Below, piece by piece: positions 45,320 to 54,308 of a stretch of 64,000 nucleotides of DNA; position 1 is the first letter of the stretch; each line of letters starts with the position of its first letter. The stretch lies in contig NZ_OX638201.1 of NCBI RefSeq assembly GCF_951805225.1, positions 3,286,001 to 3,350,000 on the forward strand, written 5' to 3'. The translations under genes were made by a program, and so were the position numbers. The notes beneath the pieces were generated by a model. That model ran no database searches. It worked only from the letters and a program-made list of their open reading frames with translations, and had not been told where the DNA came from. Source of the DNA: an uncultured Flavobacterium sp. (GTDB taxonomy: Bacteria > Bacteroidota > Bacteroidia > Flavobacteriales > Flavobacteriaceae).

Positions 45320-45453
45320 TTAACCGCTAAGTTTTAATTTTACTTTACGCATAGAAAATACAAAGTTCGCAAAGCCATATTAAAAAAAGCTTTGCGAACT
45401 TTGTGTTTTTGTAAAACCGCGATCTAAAAAAACTTTGTGACCTTTGCGGTTAA
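45320..45453. repeat. Nested palindromic repeat, CGCAAAGTTCGCAAAG family, copy 2
   Basis: The outer arms are TTAACCGCTAAG (45320-45331) and CTTTGCGGTTAA (45442-45453). The inner arms ACAAAGTTCGCAAAGC (45360-45375) and GCTTTGCGAACTTTGT (45389-45404) are a 16-bp perfect inverted repeat. It lies between convergent genes. Confidence 0.85.
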
Positions 45454-45456
45454 AAA

Positions 45457-46734
45457 TTAAAACTGATGTACTTTCTTAGAAATAACTAAAAATGAGATTA
45501 AAGAAATTAGAGCAGCAGCTGTCAAGTAAAAACCGACATAATTCAAACCATACGTACTTGCCAGCCAAATTGCAATCATTGGTGCAAAGGCTGCACCAAG
45601 AATTCCTGCCAAATTAAAAGTCAAAGAAGCACCAGAATAACGAACTGTAGTAGGAAACAACTCAGATAAGAAAGTTCCTAGCGGTCCATAAGTAAATCCC
45701 ATCAAAGACATTCCGATGCAAACAAAAGCGGTTACTAAAACAGAATTTCCCGAATTTAGAAAGTAAGAAAAGAAAAATCCGAAAACAGCAATAGCCGCTG
45801 TCGTAATAATTAATATTTTTCTACGTCCGATTTTATCGGCAACTAAAGCCGAAACAGGAATAAAAAAAGCAAAAAACAATACCGAAAGCAATTGAATCAA
45901 TAAAGCTTCTCTTTTAGTAAAACCTAAATCTGAAGTCGCCCAACTAAGAGTAAAAACAGTCATTAAATAAAAAACCAAAAAGGTTGTAACTGCAGACAAT
46001 GTTCCAAAAATCAACTGATTTTTATATGATTTTAGCAAAGTAAAAAATGGGATTTTAACTTCTTTTTGTTCTTCTTTAGAATTTTCGAAAGCTGGAGTTT
46101 CGCTGATTTTTAAACGAATATAAAATCCAACAATTACCAAAAGTGAACTTGCTATAAATGGAATCCTCCATCCATAATCCATAAAAGCTTCACTACTCAT
46201 GCTGTCAGTTAAAATTAAAAAAGTTCCACCTGAAAGCAATAATCCTATTGGTGCTCCCAATTGCGGAAACATTCCGTACCAGGCACGTTTATGTGGCGGA
46301 GCATTTTCGATTGCCAATAAAACAGCGCCACCCCACTCTCCTCCTAAGCCAACTCCCTGACCAAATCTACATAACATTAATAAAATTGGCGCAGCAATCC
46401 CGATACTTGCATAACCCGGTAAAAAACCAATTGCTATTGTCGATAATCCCATTGTTAATAATGCAACTACCAAAGTTACTTTACGTCCAATTTTATCACC
46501 GTAATGCCCAAAAACAGCAGATCCCAAAGGTCTTGCCAAAAATGCTATCGAAAACGTAGCCAAAGATTCCAGTGTAGAAACGGTGCTATTAGCTCCCGGG
46601 AAAAAAAGTTGAGGAAAAACCAATACGGCAGCATTGGCATAAATATAGAAATCAAAAAATTCAATTGTGGTCCCAATTAAAGAACCAAAAAGAACATGTC
46701 GCAAGGAATTTTCCTTATTAGGATTATTTTTCAT
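45457..46734 (-). CDS. MFS transporter of the metabolite:H+ symporter (MHS) family
   Basis: This 425-residue, 12-helix membrane protein has the family N-terminus GSLIGTTIEFFDFYIYANAA, the signature loop FGHYGDKIGRKVTLV between helices 2 and 3, then FGQGVGLGGEWGGAVLLAIE and the second-half loop ALVADKIGRRKILI. MHS proteins carry organic acids, osmolytes or shikimate-like compounds with protons; the substrate cannot be told. The ATG at 46734 was chosen over a TTG at 46764 that would add ten residues. It is monocistronic between two intergenic repeats or spacers. Confidence 0.88.
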   Translation of the reverse strand: MKNNPNKENSLRHVLFGSLIGTTIEFFDFYIYANAAVLVFPQLFFPGANSTVSTLESLATFSIAFLARPLGSAVFGHYGDKIGRKVTLVVALLTMGLSTIAIGFLPGYASIGIAAPILLMLCRFGQGVGLGGEWGGAVLLAIENAPPHKRAWYGMFPQLGAPIGLLLSGGTFLILTDSMSSEAFMDYGWRIPFIASSLLVIVGFYIRLKISETPAFENSKEEQKEVKIPFFTLLKSYKNQLIFGTLSAVTTFLVFYLMTVFTLSWATSDLGFTKREALLIQLLSVLFFAFFIPVSALVADKIGRRKILIITTAAIAVFGFFFSYFLNSGNSVLVTAFVCIGMSLMGFTYGPLGTFLSELFPTTVRYSGASLTFNLAGILGAAFAPMIAIWLASTYGLNYVGFYLTAAALISLISFLVISKKVHQF

Positions 46735-47006
46735 GTAAGATAGATATACTTTTTTTAGTTGCAAAAATATAATTTCATTATTAATAATTCATCTTTACCA
46801 AAATAAGTTTCAAAATAATCCTGCTTTTTTAACAAATTACATGCACTTTCAATTTTACCAAACAACTTTAAAACAAAAAAATTAAAAACCTGATTACGGG
46901 ACTTTTAAACTTAAAAACAAAAATCAAATCATAAGCAATAGTTAAAACCGTTTTTAACTACATATTTTCATTAAATTTACAGCTATCAAAAAATAAATTT
47001 CAAATT

Positions 47007-48596
47007 ATGCCTACCGACTGTATCAGCTATCAAACTTCAGGATATTTCTCTAAGTTAATACAAGATTATTTAGATCAAAAATCAGAATTAAAACCGCTAT
47101 ACAATCATTTTCCAACTTTGGAAAACTTCGAAAAACAGATCACTGAAAAACAAGCTAATTTTGATAATGCAAACCGAATTCCTTTGGTTGAAACATTAAA
47201 AAAACAATATCAAAATATTGAAATTTCAGATTCAACAAAACAAAACATTGAGCTTTTAGCACTTCCTAATACGTTTACAATTACAACCGGACATCAATTA
47301 AATTTATTTAGTGGTCCATTGTATTTCTTGTATAAAATCATTTCGACAATTAATCTTACCAAAGAATTAAAACTAAAATATCCGGCGAATAATTTTGTTC
47401 CAATTTATTGGATGGCAACAGAAGATCACGATTTTGAAGAGATTAATTATTTTAATTTTAAAGGAAAAAAATTCCGTTGGAATAAAGAAAGTACCGGACC
47501 AGTAGGAAGACTTTCTACAGAAGGTTTAGAAGAATTTTTTGAAATATATTCGAAAGATTTAGGTTCAAGCACAAATGCTAATGTCCTGAAAAAAATATTT
47601 GAAGAAGCTTATTTAAAACATGACAATCTTGCTGATGCAACTCGTTTTTTAGCCAATAGTTTATTTGCAAATTATGGTTTAGTAATTCTGGATGCCGATG
47701 ATACCAATTTGAAACGCCCTTTTATTCCTTACATCAAAGAGGAATTAGAGCAACAAACTTCTTTTAAAACTGTTCAGGAAACGATCTCAAAATTTCAAGA
47801 TTATACCGTTCAGGTAAATCCACGCGAAATCAATTTGTTTTATATTGAAGATGATTTAAGAGAAAGAATCATTTTTGAGAAAGACAAATACTTTGTAAAC
47901 AACACAAAGATTTCATTTTCGAAAGAAGAAATTCTACAACTATTAGAAAATAATCCAGAGAAATTTAGTCCAAATGTGATTATGCGTCCGTTGTATCAGG
48001 AAATTATTTTACCCAATTTATGTTACATCGGCGGAGGCGGAGAAATTGCTTATTGGTTAGAATTAAAATCTTTCTTTGATGCTGTAAAAATCACTTTTCC
48101 GATGCTTTTGGTTCGTAATTCTGTTTTATTAAATACTGAAAAACAAGCAAAAAAGGCAGATAAATTAGGTTTAAGCTGGGCAGATTTATTCACAAAACCT
48201 GCTGATTTAGTAAATACGATTACGCGTAAATTATCAGCTTTTCCTATTGATTTAACGCCTCAAAAAGAAACATTGGAAAAACAATTTGAATATCTTTACG
48301 AACTGGCACAACAAACTGATAAATCATTTACCGGAGCTGTAAAAGCGCAAGAAGTAAAACAAAAGAAAGGTTTAGATAATCTGGAAAAACGTTTATTAAA
48401 AGCGCAAAAACGAAAACTGGATAGTGAATTACAACGTGTCGCAGATTTACAATTCGAGTTATTTCCGAATCAAAGTTTGCAGGAACGTCAAGCTAATTTT
48501 TCTGAGTTTTATTTGGAAAAAGGTGAACAATTGATTCCGCTTTTAATTCAAAAATTAAAACCATTAGAAACAAATTTTAATATCATAACAATATAA
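47007..48596 (+). CDS. bshC: Bacillithiol biosynthesis cysteine-adding enzyme BshC
   Basis: The 529-residue protein matches BshC over its whole length. The N-terminal region includes LPNTFTITTGHQLNLFSGPLYFLYK (core TTGHQLNLFSGPLYFLYK), VPIYWMATEDHDFEEIN and GPVGRL. The core shows RPLYQEIILPNLCYIGGGGE and IAYWLELKSFFD, and a long coiled-coil follows (about 420-510: KQKKGLDNLEKRLLKAQKRK). BshC joins cysteine to glucosaminyl-malate to make bacillithiol, the low-molecular-weight thiol of Firmicutes and Bacteroidota. It is cytoplasmic and monocistronic here; bshA and bshB are not in the window. Confidence 0.94.
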   Translation: MPTDCISYQTSGYFSKLIQDYLDQKSELKPLYNHFPTLENFEKQITEKQANFDNANRIPLVETLKKQYQNIEISDSTKQNIELLALPNTFTITTGHQLNLFSGPLYFLYKIISTINLTKELKLKYPANNFVPIYWMATEDHDFEEINYFNFKGKKFRWNKESTGPVGRLSTEGLEEFFEIYSKDLGSSTNANVLKKIFEEAYLKHDNLADATRFLANSLFANYGLVILDADDTNLKRPFIPYIKEELEQQTSFKTVQETISKFQDYTVQVNPREINLFYIEDDLRERIIFEKDKYFVNNTKISFSKEEILQLLENNPEKFSPNVIMRPLYQEIILPNLCYIGGGGEIAYWLELKSFFDAVKITFPMLLVRNSVLLNTEKQAKKADKLGLSWADLFTKPADLVNTITRKLSAFPIDLTPQKETLEKQFEYLYELAQQTDKSFTGAVKAQEVKQKKGLDNLEKRLLKAQKRKLDSELQRVADLQFELFPNQSLQERQANFSEFYLEKGEQLIPLLIQKLKPLETNFNIITI

Positions 48597-48613
48597 AAAA
48601 ACAAAAGATCTCG

Positions 48614-48671
48614 CCACGAATTTTACAAATACTCGCGAATAAAAATTAATGCTAATTCGTGAAATTCGTGG
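48614..48671. repeat. Palindromic repeat, CCACGAATTT type
   Basis: CCACGAATTT (48614-48623) against AAATTCGTGG (48662-48671), with TACTCGCGAAT and CTAATTCGTG inside. This is a simpler relative of the inner part of the repeat at 24067-24117. The rest of the 216-base gap has no feature. Confidence 0.65.
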
Positions 48672-48812
48672 TAAAAAAATCCATTAAGCGGATCAATATG
48701 AATAATAAAGTAATAATTCTCAGAAACAAATAACCACCTCTTCTAAGATTATTGCCTCTCTAAACCAAATAGTAACTTTTAAAAACAAAAAATTAACCTA
48801 TTTACCAAAATT

Positions 48813-50084
48813 ATGACCAGAGAGCGCTTGATATCCTTGGATGTCTTTAGAGGATTAACAATTTTATTAATGACTATTGTAAACAATCCCGGAGATTGGG
48901 GACACGTTTACGCACCTTTATTACATTCAGAATGGCATGGCTGCACGCCAACCGATTTAGTTTTTCCTTTTTTTATCTTTATTATGGGAGTTGCAGTTCC
49001 TCTCGCAATGCCAACTAAAACTTGGGACGACACAACTTTCAACAAAATTCTTGTTCGTTCTCTTCGAATGTTCTGCCTTGGAATTTTCTTTAATTATTTT
49101 GCCAAAATTCAGCTTTTTGGACTCGACGGAATTCCACTTCTTATTGGTCGTTTGATTATTACCGTTGCTGTTGGTTATGCCTTAATGGGAAATTTCAGTT
49201 CTAAAGTCAAAAATATATTGGCTTTTTCGATTCTGTTTATCTATCTCTTTTTAGCTTATAGCGGTATTGAAGCCTATGAAAGCGTTCGTTTACCAGGCGT
49301 TTTACAACGAATTGGAATTGTATACTTTGTAGTTTCTCTTTTGTATTTAAAAACAAGTAAAAAAACACAAATCATCACCGGAATAATCCTATTATTGAGT
49401 TATTGGGCAATAATGACCTTAATTCCAGTTCCGGGAATTGGCGAAGCAAATTTAGAAAAAGGTACAAATCTAGCTTCTTGGTTAGACAGCGTTTTACTAA
49501 AAGGACATATGTATCGCGAAACTATAACCTGGGATCCCGAAGGAATTTTAAGTACACTTCCTTCAATTGTAAACGGAATTATTGGTTTGTTAATTGGTCA
49601 GGTATTACAACTTGAAATATCCAAAAACCAAAAAGCTACAAAAATTGCTATTGCTGGTATCGCTTTAATTATTGTTGGTTTAATCTGGAGTACAGTTTTC
49701 CCAATAAATAAATCATTGTGGACAAGCAGTTATGTTTTATACACAACAGGATTAGCAGCTACAGTTTTATCAATACTATATTATATAATTGACATTGCAG
49801 ATTATAAAAAGGGATTCAAATTGTTTTTAATCTGGGGAGTAAATCCAATGATTGTATTTTTCTTTTCTCAGATTATTCCGCAAGCCTTAGTAATGGTTCA
49901 ACTAAAAAATCCTGAAAATCCCGAAACTCAAATCAACCTTTTAAACTATTTGTACCATTTCGGAATTGCACCATTTTTTAGCAATCCAATGATGGCTTCA
50001 TTAGCGGGAGCTTTAGTTTATGTAGGAATATGGTCTTTTATTTTATGGATTTTCTATAAAAACAAATTAATATTCAAAGTCTAA
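48813..50084 (+). CDS. DUF5009/HGSNAT-like multi-pass membrane acyltransferase
   Basis: The 423-residue membrane protein has about 10-11 helices. The N-terminal signature is RLISLDVFRGLTILLMTIVNNPGDWG, seen here as SLDVFRGLTILLMTIVNN, followed by HSEWHGCTPTDLVFPFFIFIMG with the His/Asp residues typical of the heparan-alpha-glucosaminide N-acetyltransferase-like family. RLPGVLQRIGIVY and the late GVNPMIVFFFSQI are also characteristic. In bacteria such proteins are thought to transfer acyl groups to sugars across the inner membrane. The substrate is unknown. A C-terminal fragment of a related protein lies at the right edge of the window (63708-64000). Confidence 0.82.
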   Translation: MTRERLISLDVFRGLTILLMTIVNNPGDWGHVYAPLLHSEWHGCTPTDLVFPFFIFIMGVAVPLAMPTKTWDDTTFNKILVRSLRMFCLGIFFNYFAKIQLFGLDGIPLLIGRLIITVAVGYALMGNFSSKVKNILAFSILFIYLFLAYSGIEAYESVRLPGVLQRIGIVYFVVSLLYLKTSKKTQIITGIILLLSYWAIMTLIPVPGIGEANLEKGTNLASWLDSVLLKGHMYRETITWDPEGILSTLPSIVNGIIGLLIGQVLQLEISKNQKATKIAIAGIALIIVGLIWSTVFPINKSLWTSSYVLYTTGLAATVLSILYYIIDIADYKKGFKLFLIWGVNPMIVFFFSQIIPQALVMVQLKNPENPETQINLLNYLYHFGIAPFFSNPMMASLAGALVYVGIWSFILWIFYKNKLIFKV

Positions 50085-50091
50085 ATTTTTC

Positions 50092-50208
50092 ACCATATAA
50101 GTGATATAAGCTATTATAAGTCTGGGCGCGCAAACTTGCGCGCCTTTATTTTTTTATATACAAACCCATAAAGAGTTTACTAAAATGAACTTATATCACT
50201 TATATGGT
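50092..50208. repeat. 19-bp outer inverted repeat around a terminator hairpin
   Basis: ACCATATAAGTGATATAAG (50092-50110) and its exact complement (50190-50208) enclose the GC-rich terminator at 50125-50144. It lies just after the stop codon of the membrane acyltransferase gene. Confidence 0.75.
50124..50156 (+). terminator. Intrinsic terminator of the DUF5009-like gene
   Basis: GGCGCGCAA (50125-50133) pairs perfectly with TTGCGCGCC (50136-50144), followed by TTTATTTTTTTAT. Confidence 0.85.
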
Positions 50209-50282
50209 TTAAAAAAATCATAAAAACATTATTTCTTACTGTTTAATTATGAATTTATTAAAATCAATTCATAAAAAAAGTA

Positions 50283-50290
50283 TACTTTTG
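50283..50290 (+). promoter_or_regulatory. -7 promoter box of ndk
   Basis: TACTTTTG fits TAnnTTTG, 25 bases before the ndk ATG. The upstream bases are A+T-rich without an obvious -33 TTTG. Confidence 0.5.
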
Positions 50291-50315
50291 CACAAAATTA
50301 AAAATAAGCAATAAA

Positions 50316-50735
50316 ATGGCAACAAATAGAACTTTTACAATGATTAAGCCAGATGCAGTTCAAAACGGACACATCGGTAATATCTTAGCAATGATTACTA
50401 ATGGAGGTTTCAAAATCGTTTCATTAAAATTAACTCAATTAACTGTAGCTGATGCTCAAGCATTTTACGCAGTTCACTCTGCAAGACCTTTCTACGGAGA
50501 ATTAGTTGAATTCATGTCTCGTGGACCAATTGTTGCTGCAATTTTAGAAAAAGACAACGCAGTAGAAGATTTCAGAACTTTAATTGGAGCTACAAATCCA
50601 GCTGAAGCTGCAGAAGGAACTATTCGTAAAGCATACGCAACTTCTATTGGAGAAAATGCAGTTCACGGTTCTGATAGCGACGAAAACGCTGCTATCGAAG
50701 GTGCATTCCACTTTGCTGGAAGAGAGCAATTCTAA
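50316..50735 (+). CDS. ndk: Nucleoside diphosphate kinase
   Basis: The 139-residue enzyme shows family motifs end to end: RTFTMIKPDAVQNGHIGNI at the start, HSARPFYGELVEFMSRGP, AAEGTIRKAYATS and the active-site NAVHGSDSDENA with phospho-His117. It balances nucleoside triphosphate pools by ping-pong transfer through this His. It is monocistronic with a promoter box at 50283 and a terminator at 50800-50826. Confidence 0.98.
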   Translation: MATNRTFTMIKPDAVQNGHIGNILAMITNGGFKIVSLKLTQLTVADAQAFYAVHSARPFYGELVEFMSRGPIVAAILEKDNAVEDFRTLIGATNPAEAAEGTIRKAYATSIGENAVHGSDSDENAAIEGAFHFAGREQF

Positions 50736-50761
50736 TTTAGACTTCTTAGATAGTTAGAATT

Positions 50762-50873
50762 TTAGACTAACTTAGATCTCTTAGAATCAAATAAATACAA
50801 AAACCCACTTCAATGAAGTGGGTTTTGTTTTTTTTATCTAATATATAATAATCTAAAATCTAAGTTAGTCTAA
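50762..50873. repeat. Inverted repeat flanking the ndk terminator
   Basis: TTAGACTAACTTAGA (50762-50776) and TCTAAGTTAGTCTAA (50859-50873) are perfect complements around the ndk terminator hairpin. The right arm runs into the last codons of the convergent DUF721 gene. Confidence 0.7.
50800..50832 (+). terminator. Terminator of ndk
   Basis: AAAACCCACT pairs with AGTGGGTTTT (50800-50809 against 50817-50826), followed by GTTTTTTTTT. Confidence 0.85.
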
Positions 50874-51166
50874 CGTAAAACTACATCTTTCACCACGTCA
50901 CGCCCTAATTCTTCATTAATCATCTTAACGATTTTCGATTTTCCGTGACTTAATTCTTCCCTCAAAACAGCCGATCCAAGTTCAACATACAACGTACTGC
51001 CTTTTAGCACAACATTTTTAGTATACGTGTTCACACCATTCCCCATCAACTGTCTCCACGCCTCTTTTACATCAATCTGATCCATTCCGGGCTGTAATTT
51101 ATTTACCTGGATAATCTGTTGCAAAACAGCCCCAATCGTACTTTGATTATTTAGTCTTTTTGCCAT
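50870..51166 (-). CDS. DUF721 (DciA-like) protein
   Basis: The 98-residue protein fits the DUF721 family: RLNNQSTIGAVLQQIIQVNK at the N-terminus, then VKEAWRQLMGNGVNTYTKNV and a basic LREELSHGKSKIVKMINEELG helix. DUF721 proteins related to DciA help load the replicative helicase, although the Bacteroidota members are short and largely unstudied. The gene overlaps the upstream lipoprotein gene by 20 bases, which implies coupled translation. In other Flavobacteria this pair usually follows recF; recF is not next to it here. Confidence 0.8.
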   Translation of the reverse strand: MAKRLNNQSTIGAVLQQIIQVNKLQPGMDQIDVKEAWRQLMGNGVNTYTKNVVLKGSTLYVELGSAVLREELSHGKSKIVKMINEELGRDVVKDVVLR

Positions 51167-51587
51167 CGTTTAATAAATTTATTGGTCCTGCTTTTTTATA
51201 ATGATACTCTTTTTTCTCCTGATTTTTCACCACCAATTCCTTATCCGAAATCGAAATCAATTCCTCACTCCACTTTGCATAATCCGTTTTGTAATCTAAA
51301 AATACCTGATCATCCTTAAACCGAACCGAAACATTTTCAAAAGAATCACTCGTTAAAAAAGTTCCATCAAACTGCGGCATTACTTTCTTTCGAATTCCTT
51401 TATTGTTTTTAATTTCAAAAAAATCAAAGCTTTCATTCACACCATAATCCTTTTGTTCACCCTTATCAAAAACCACTTTTTCGATTTCCCAATACCCATT
51501 AAGTTTTGCAATATCTGCTGGTTTAATTTCCTGCTTGCAACTCACAAACAAGAGTGACAAAGCCAAAATTATAAAAGTGTTTTTCAT
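51147..51587 (-). CDS. Small lipoprotein, function unknown (lipocalin-like)
   Basis: The 146-residue protein has a lipobox at LLFVSC (Cys17). The body is a run of short beta strands: LNGYWEIEKVVFDKG, FDFFEIKNNKG, MPQFDGTFLTSD, VSVRFKDDQVFLDYKT and KELVVKNQEKKEYHYKK. The NGYWEIEKV start is typical of lipocalin-like small lipoproteins in Bacteroidota. No enzyme motif was seen. Its last 20 bases overlap the DUF721 gene. The divergent gap upstream contains a structured element at 51640-51720. Confidence 0.75.
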   Translation of the reverse strand: MKNTFIILALSLLFVSCKQEIKPADIAKLNGYWEIEKVVFDKGEQKDYGVNESFDFFEIKNNKGIRKKVMPQFDGTFLTSDSFENVSVRFKDDQVFLDYKTDYAKWSEELISISDKELVVKNQEKKEYHYKKAGPINLLNDGKKTK

Positions 51588-51639
51588 AGTTTATTATATT
51601 AAAATTCAATTATTTCAATCTTATTTAGATTAGGAATCA

Positions 51640-51720
51640 GGAGCTATTTCCTGCTGTACACTATATCTTTTATGGCGAACCCCGCCATAAAAGGATGCCG
51701 CTTCCATCAGGGCTAGGGCT
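51640..51720 (-). ncRNA. Candidate structured RNA element (Flavo-1-like), copy 3
   Basis: On the minus strand it begins AGCCCTAGCCCTGATGGAAG, then CGGCATCC. A hairpin with an 11-bp perfect stem follows (51667-51677 against 51683-51693), then GATATAGTGTACAGCAGG and AAATAGCTCC. The flanks match copy 1 at 21534, but the hairpin arms differ fully. CCTG near the 5' side can pair with CAGG near the 3' side. It lies between divergent genes, so on this strand it would be in the leader of the small lipoprotein gene (ATG at 51587). Confidence 0.5.
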
Positions 51721-51851
51721 CTAATTTTCTAAATAGATTTTTGCGAACTACAAAGTTAAACTTATAAAACTCAAAAGAAATAAAAATATGCAAAACCAAT
51801 TAAACTATTTTACATATTTTTAGTCAAAGCCTAAACCAAAACAAAAAACCC

Positions 51852-52916
51852 ATGACTAAAACAATTTGTATAATCCTGACAATCTTTGCATTTGCAGGAT
51901 GCAGTTCAGACCCAACTCAAACAACACCAACTCCAACTGAAAGTATGTATTTCCCTCCATTAACAGGAAACACTTGGAAAACAAAGTCCCTTACAGACCT
52001 AAAATGGAATCAAGCGGCCGTTCAACCACTTTTAGATTACTTAGAACTCAAACATTCTAAATCATTTATTATTCTAGTAAATGGACAAATTGTAATGGAG
52101 AATTATTTCAATAGCCATTCCGCAACTAACAATTGGTATTGGGCAAGTGCAGGAAAAACATTAACGTCAACCATGACCGGAATTGCACAACAAGAAAACT
52201 TATTAAACATCAACAATAAAGTTTCACAATATATCGGAACCGGCTGGACAAGCGAAACATTAGCACAAGAAAACTTAATCACCTGCAAAAGCCTTCTTAC
52301 AATGACCTCAGGGCTTGATGACAGTACAGACGATGTCGATCCTGCAAGCTTAATCTACAAAGCCGACGCCGGAAAACGTTGGGCATATCACAATGTATAT
52401 GTAAAACTACAGGATGTTATAGCAAAAGCAAGCGGACAAACCTGGTCAACATATTTCAATGCCAAGTTGAGAGATAAAATTGGCATGGACGGTAATTGGG
52501 TTCAACTTGGCGTTAATAGCGTTTATACCAGTACATCAAGAAGTATGGCGCGATTTGGACTTTTAATGCTTAACAAAGGAAAATGGGATAATACTCAAAT
52601 TTTAAACGAAGCTTATTTTAATGAAGCAACAACTACTTCACAAAACATTAATTTGGGATACGGGTATTTATGGTGGCTTAACGGAAAAACATCGTATCAT
52701 TTACCACAATCACAACTTACATTTCAGGGAAGTATAATTCCGACTGCGCCAAATGACATGTTCATGGCATTAGGAAAAAATGATCAGAAAATCTATATTG
52801 TTCCAAGTAAAAACATGGTAATCATCAGAATGGGAGATGCCGCTGACGATGCCAATCTTGCTTTATCAGATTTTGACAAAACACTATGGACAAAAATAAG
52901 CGCTTTGTATCAATAA
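51852..52916 (+). CDS. Beta-lactamase-family serine hydrolase lipoprotein
   Basis: This 354-residue protein has a lipoprotein signal ending at FAFAGC (Cys17). The Beta-lactamase (class C/penicillin-binding) domain covers about 50-350: FIILVNGQIVMENYF, then the nucleophile motif WASAGKTLTS (Ser99-x-x-Lys102), the second motif WAYHNVYV (Tyr-x-Asn), GYGYLWWLNG and a C-terminal YIVPSKNMVIIRMGD. Such proteins are D-aminopeptidases, esterases or carboxypeptidases rather than true antibiotic lactamases. No neighbour points to a substrate. A terminator follows at 52979-53013. Confidence 0.85.
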   Translation: MTKTICIILTIFAFAGCSSDPTQTTPTPTESMYFPPLTGNTWKTKSLTDLKWNQAAVQPLLDYLELKHSKSFIILVNGQIVMENYFNSHSATNNWYWASAGKTLTSTMTGIAQQENLLNINNKVSQYIGTGWTSETLAQENLITCKSLLTMTSGLDDSTDDVDPASLIYKADAGKRWAYHNVYVKLQDVIAKASGQTWSTYFNAKLRDKIGMDGNWVQLGVNSVYTSTSRSMARFGLLMLNKGKWDNTQILNEAYFNEATTTSQNINLGYGYLWWLNGKTSYHLPQSQLTFQGSIIPTAPNDMFMALGKNDQKIYIVPSKNMVIIRMGDAADDANLALSDFDKTLWTKISALYQ

Positions 52917-52977
52917 AAATCTAATCATTTTTTAAGCAAATTAAAATTATTGCTTTTTATAATTATTAAATGAAATA

Positions 52978-53014
52978 AAAAAACTCATGTAATCAACGAC
53001 TACATGAGTTTTTC
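52978..53014. terminator. Bidirectional terminator between serine hydrolase and small membrane protein genes
   Basis: AAAAACTCATGTA (52979-52991) pairs perfectly with TACATGAGTTTTT (53001-53013). Confidence 0.85.
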
Positions 53015-53041
53015 TTTATATATAAAACAGAAAATATTTTC

Positions 53042-53218
53042 TTATTTAGTGCGCAATCTCTTTAACATTCCCATAAAAAAGAGAACCAATCCTACAATCA
53101 ATAAAACATAATAAATAGACAAACTTTTGTCTTTTAATACATTTGCCAAAACAAAACATATAACACTTGCAAAATAAAAACTAACTGGCGTTATATTTTT
53201 TAAAGAAGAAAAACTCAT
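53042..53218 (-). CDS. Small two-helix membrane protein (58 aa)
   Basis: A complete short frame, ATG at 53218 to TAA at 53042-53044, encodes MSFSSLKNITPVSFYFASVI, continuing with two hydrophobic stretches (about residues 10-24 and 34-50) and ending in a basic GMLKRLRTK tail. It lies 18 bases after ftsY in the same direction and has its own terminator downstream at 52979-53013, so it is very likely a real gene in the ftsY transcript. Basic residues at the C-terminus predict an inside location of that end. No function is recognised. Confidence 0.65.
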   Translation of the reverse strand: MSFSSLKNITPVSFYFASVICFVLANVLKDKSLSIYYVLLIVGLVLFFMGMLKRLRTK

Positions 53219-53236
53219 TGAAATTATCTTAAAAGA

Positions 53237-54190
53237 TTATTTAAAAAAACTATCCACAAACTCATACTTATTAAAGACTTGCAAATCTTCAATTCCTTCA
53301 CCAATACCAATATACTTCACAGGAATTTGAAATTGATCTGAAATACCAATTACAACACCACCTTTTGCAGTTCCGTCTAGTTTGGTTACCGCAAGAGAAG
53401 TTACTTCAGTAGCAGCAGTAAACTGTTTCGCTTGTTCAAAAGCATTTTGACCAGTAGAACCATCCAAAACCAAAAGTACATCATGGGGAGCATCAGCAAC
53501 GACTTTTTGCATTACACGTTTTACTTTGGTAAGTTCGTTCATCAAATTGATTTTATTATGCAAACGTCCGGCAGTATCTATAATTACTACATCGGCATTT
53601 TGAGCCACAGCAGATTGTAATGTATCGAAAGCTACAGAAGCAGGATCACTTCCCATATTTTGCCTTACGATTGGCACACCTACACGATCTGCCCAAACTT
53701 GCAATTGATCAATAGCAGCAGCACGAAAAGTATCCGCAGCTCCCAAAACCACATTATAACCCGCTTTCTTAAACTGATAAGCCAGTTTACCAATTGTAGT
53801 TGTTTTACCAACTCCATTGACACCAACCACCATTAAAACATATGGTTTTTTATCTTTTGGAATTTCAAATTCTGTTGCTTCACCAGTGTTCGTTTCAGAT
53901 AATAAAGCTCCTATTTCTTCACGAAGGATTTGGTTCAACTCCTCTGTTCCTAAATATTTGTCTTCAGCAACACGTTTTTCAATTCTTGAAATTACTTTCA
54001 GAGTTGTATTTACACCAACATCAGAAGCAACCAGAATTTCTTCCAGATCATCCAAAACATCGTCATCGACTTTAGATTTACCAGCAACGGCTTTACTTAA
54101 CTTTGAGAAAAAGGTAGTTTTTGATTTTTCAAGACCTTTGTCCAAAGTCTCTTTTTTATCAGTAGAGAATAATTTTTTAAAAAAACTCAT
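53237..54190 (-). CDS. ftsY: Signal recognition particle receptor FtsY
   Basis: The 317-residue GTPase has an N domain (about 1-95: SKAVAGKSKVDDDVLDDLEEI, LVASDVGVNTTLKVI) and a G domain with P-loop GVNGVGKTTTIGKLAYQ, DTFRAAAIDQLQVWADR, DTAGRLHNK and TKLDGTAKGGV. The C-terminus GIGEGIEDLQVFNKYEFVDS is the family end. It docks ribosome-SRP complexes at the membrane. The acidic A domain of longer homologues is lacking, as usual in Bacteroidota. It follows the rpmB-rpmG-DUF4295 genes but a terminator lies between them. Confidence 0.97.
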   Translation of the reverse strand: MSFFKKLFSTDKKETLDKGLEKSKTTFFSKLSKAVAGKSKVDDDVLDDLEEILVASDVGVNTTLKVISRIEKRVAEDKYLGTEELNQILREEIGALLSETNTGEATEFEIPKDKKPYVLMVVGVNGVGKTTTIGKLAYQFKKAGYNVVLGAADTFRAAAIDQLQVWADRVGVPIVRQNMGSDPASVAFDTLQSAVAQNADVVIIDTAGRLHNKINLMNELTKVKRVMQKVVADAPHDVLLVLDGSTGQNAFEQAKQFTAATEVTSLAVTKLDGTAKGGVVIGISDQFQIPVKYIGIGEGIEDLQVFNKYEFVDSFFK

Positions 54191-54308
54191 TTTTTATAGA
54201 TTGTTAGTTTTTTAGATTAATTCGATTTTCCAATCTATTTAATCTTTAATATCTAAAGAAACCCGAAATTACGCATGCTTCTTTAAATTTTAGACAAATA
54301 TAAAAAAT

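Noticed and set aside
51852..52916. Antibiotic-resistance beta-lactamase
   Set aside because: The S-x-x-K and Y-x-N motifs are shared by esterases and peptidases of this fold. It is a lipoprotein in an ordinary context, and nothing points to lactam hydrolysis.
53817..54215. 132-codon open frame antisense to ftsY
   Set aside because: It is complementary to the conserved GTPase domain of ftsY; its composition reflects the opposite strand's codons.
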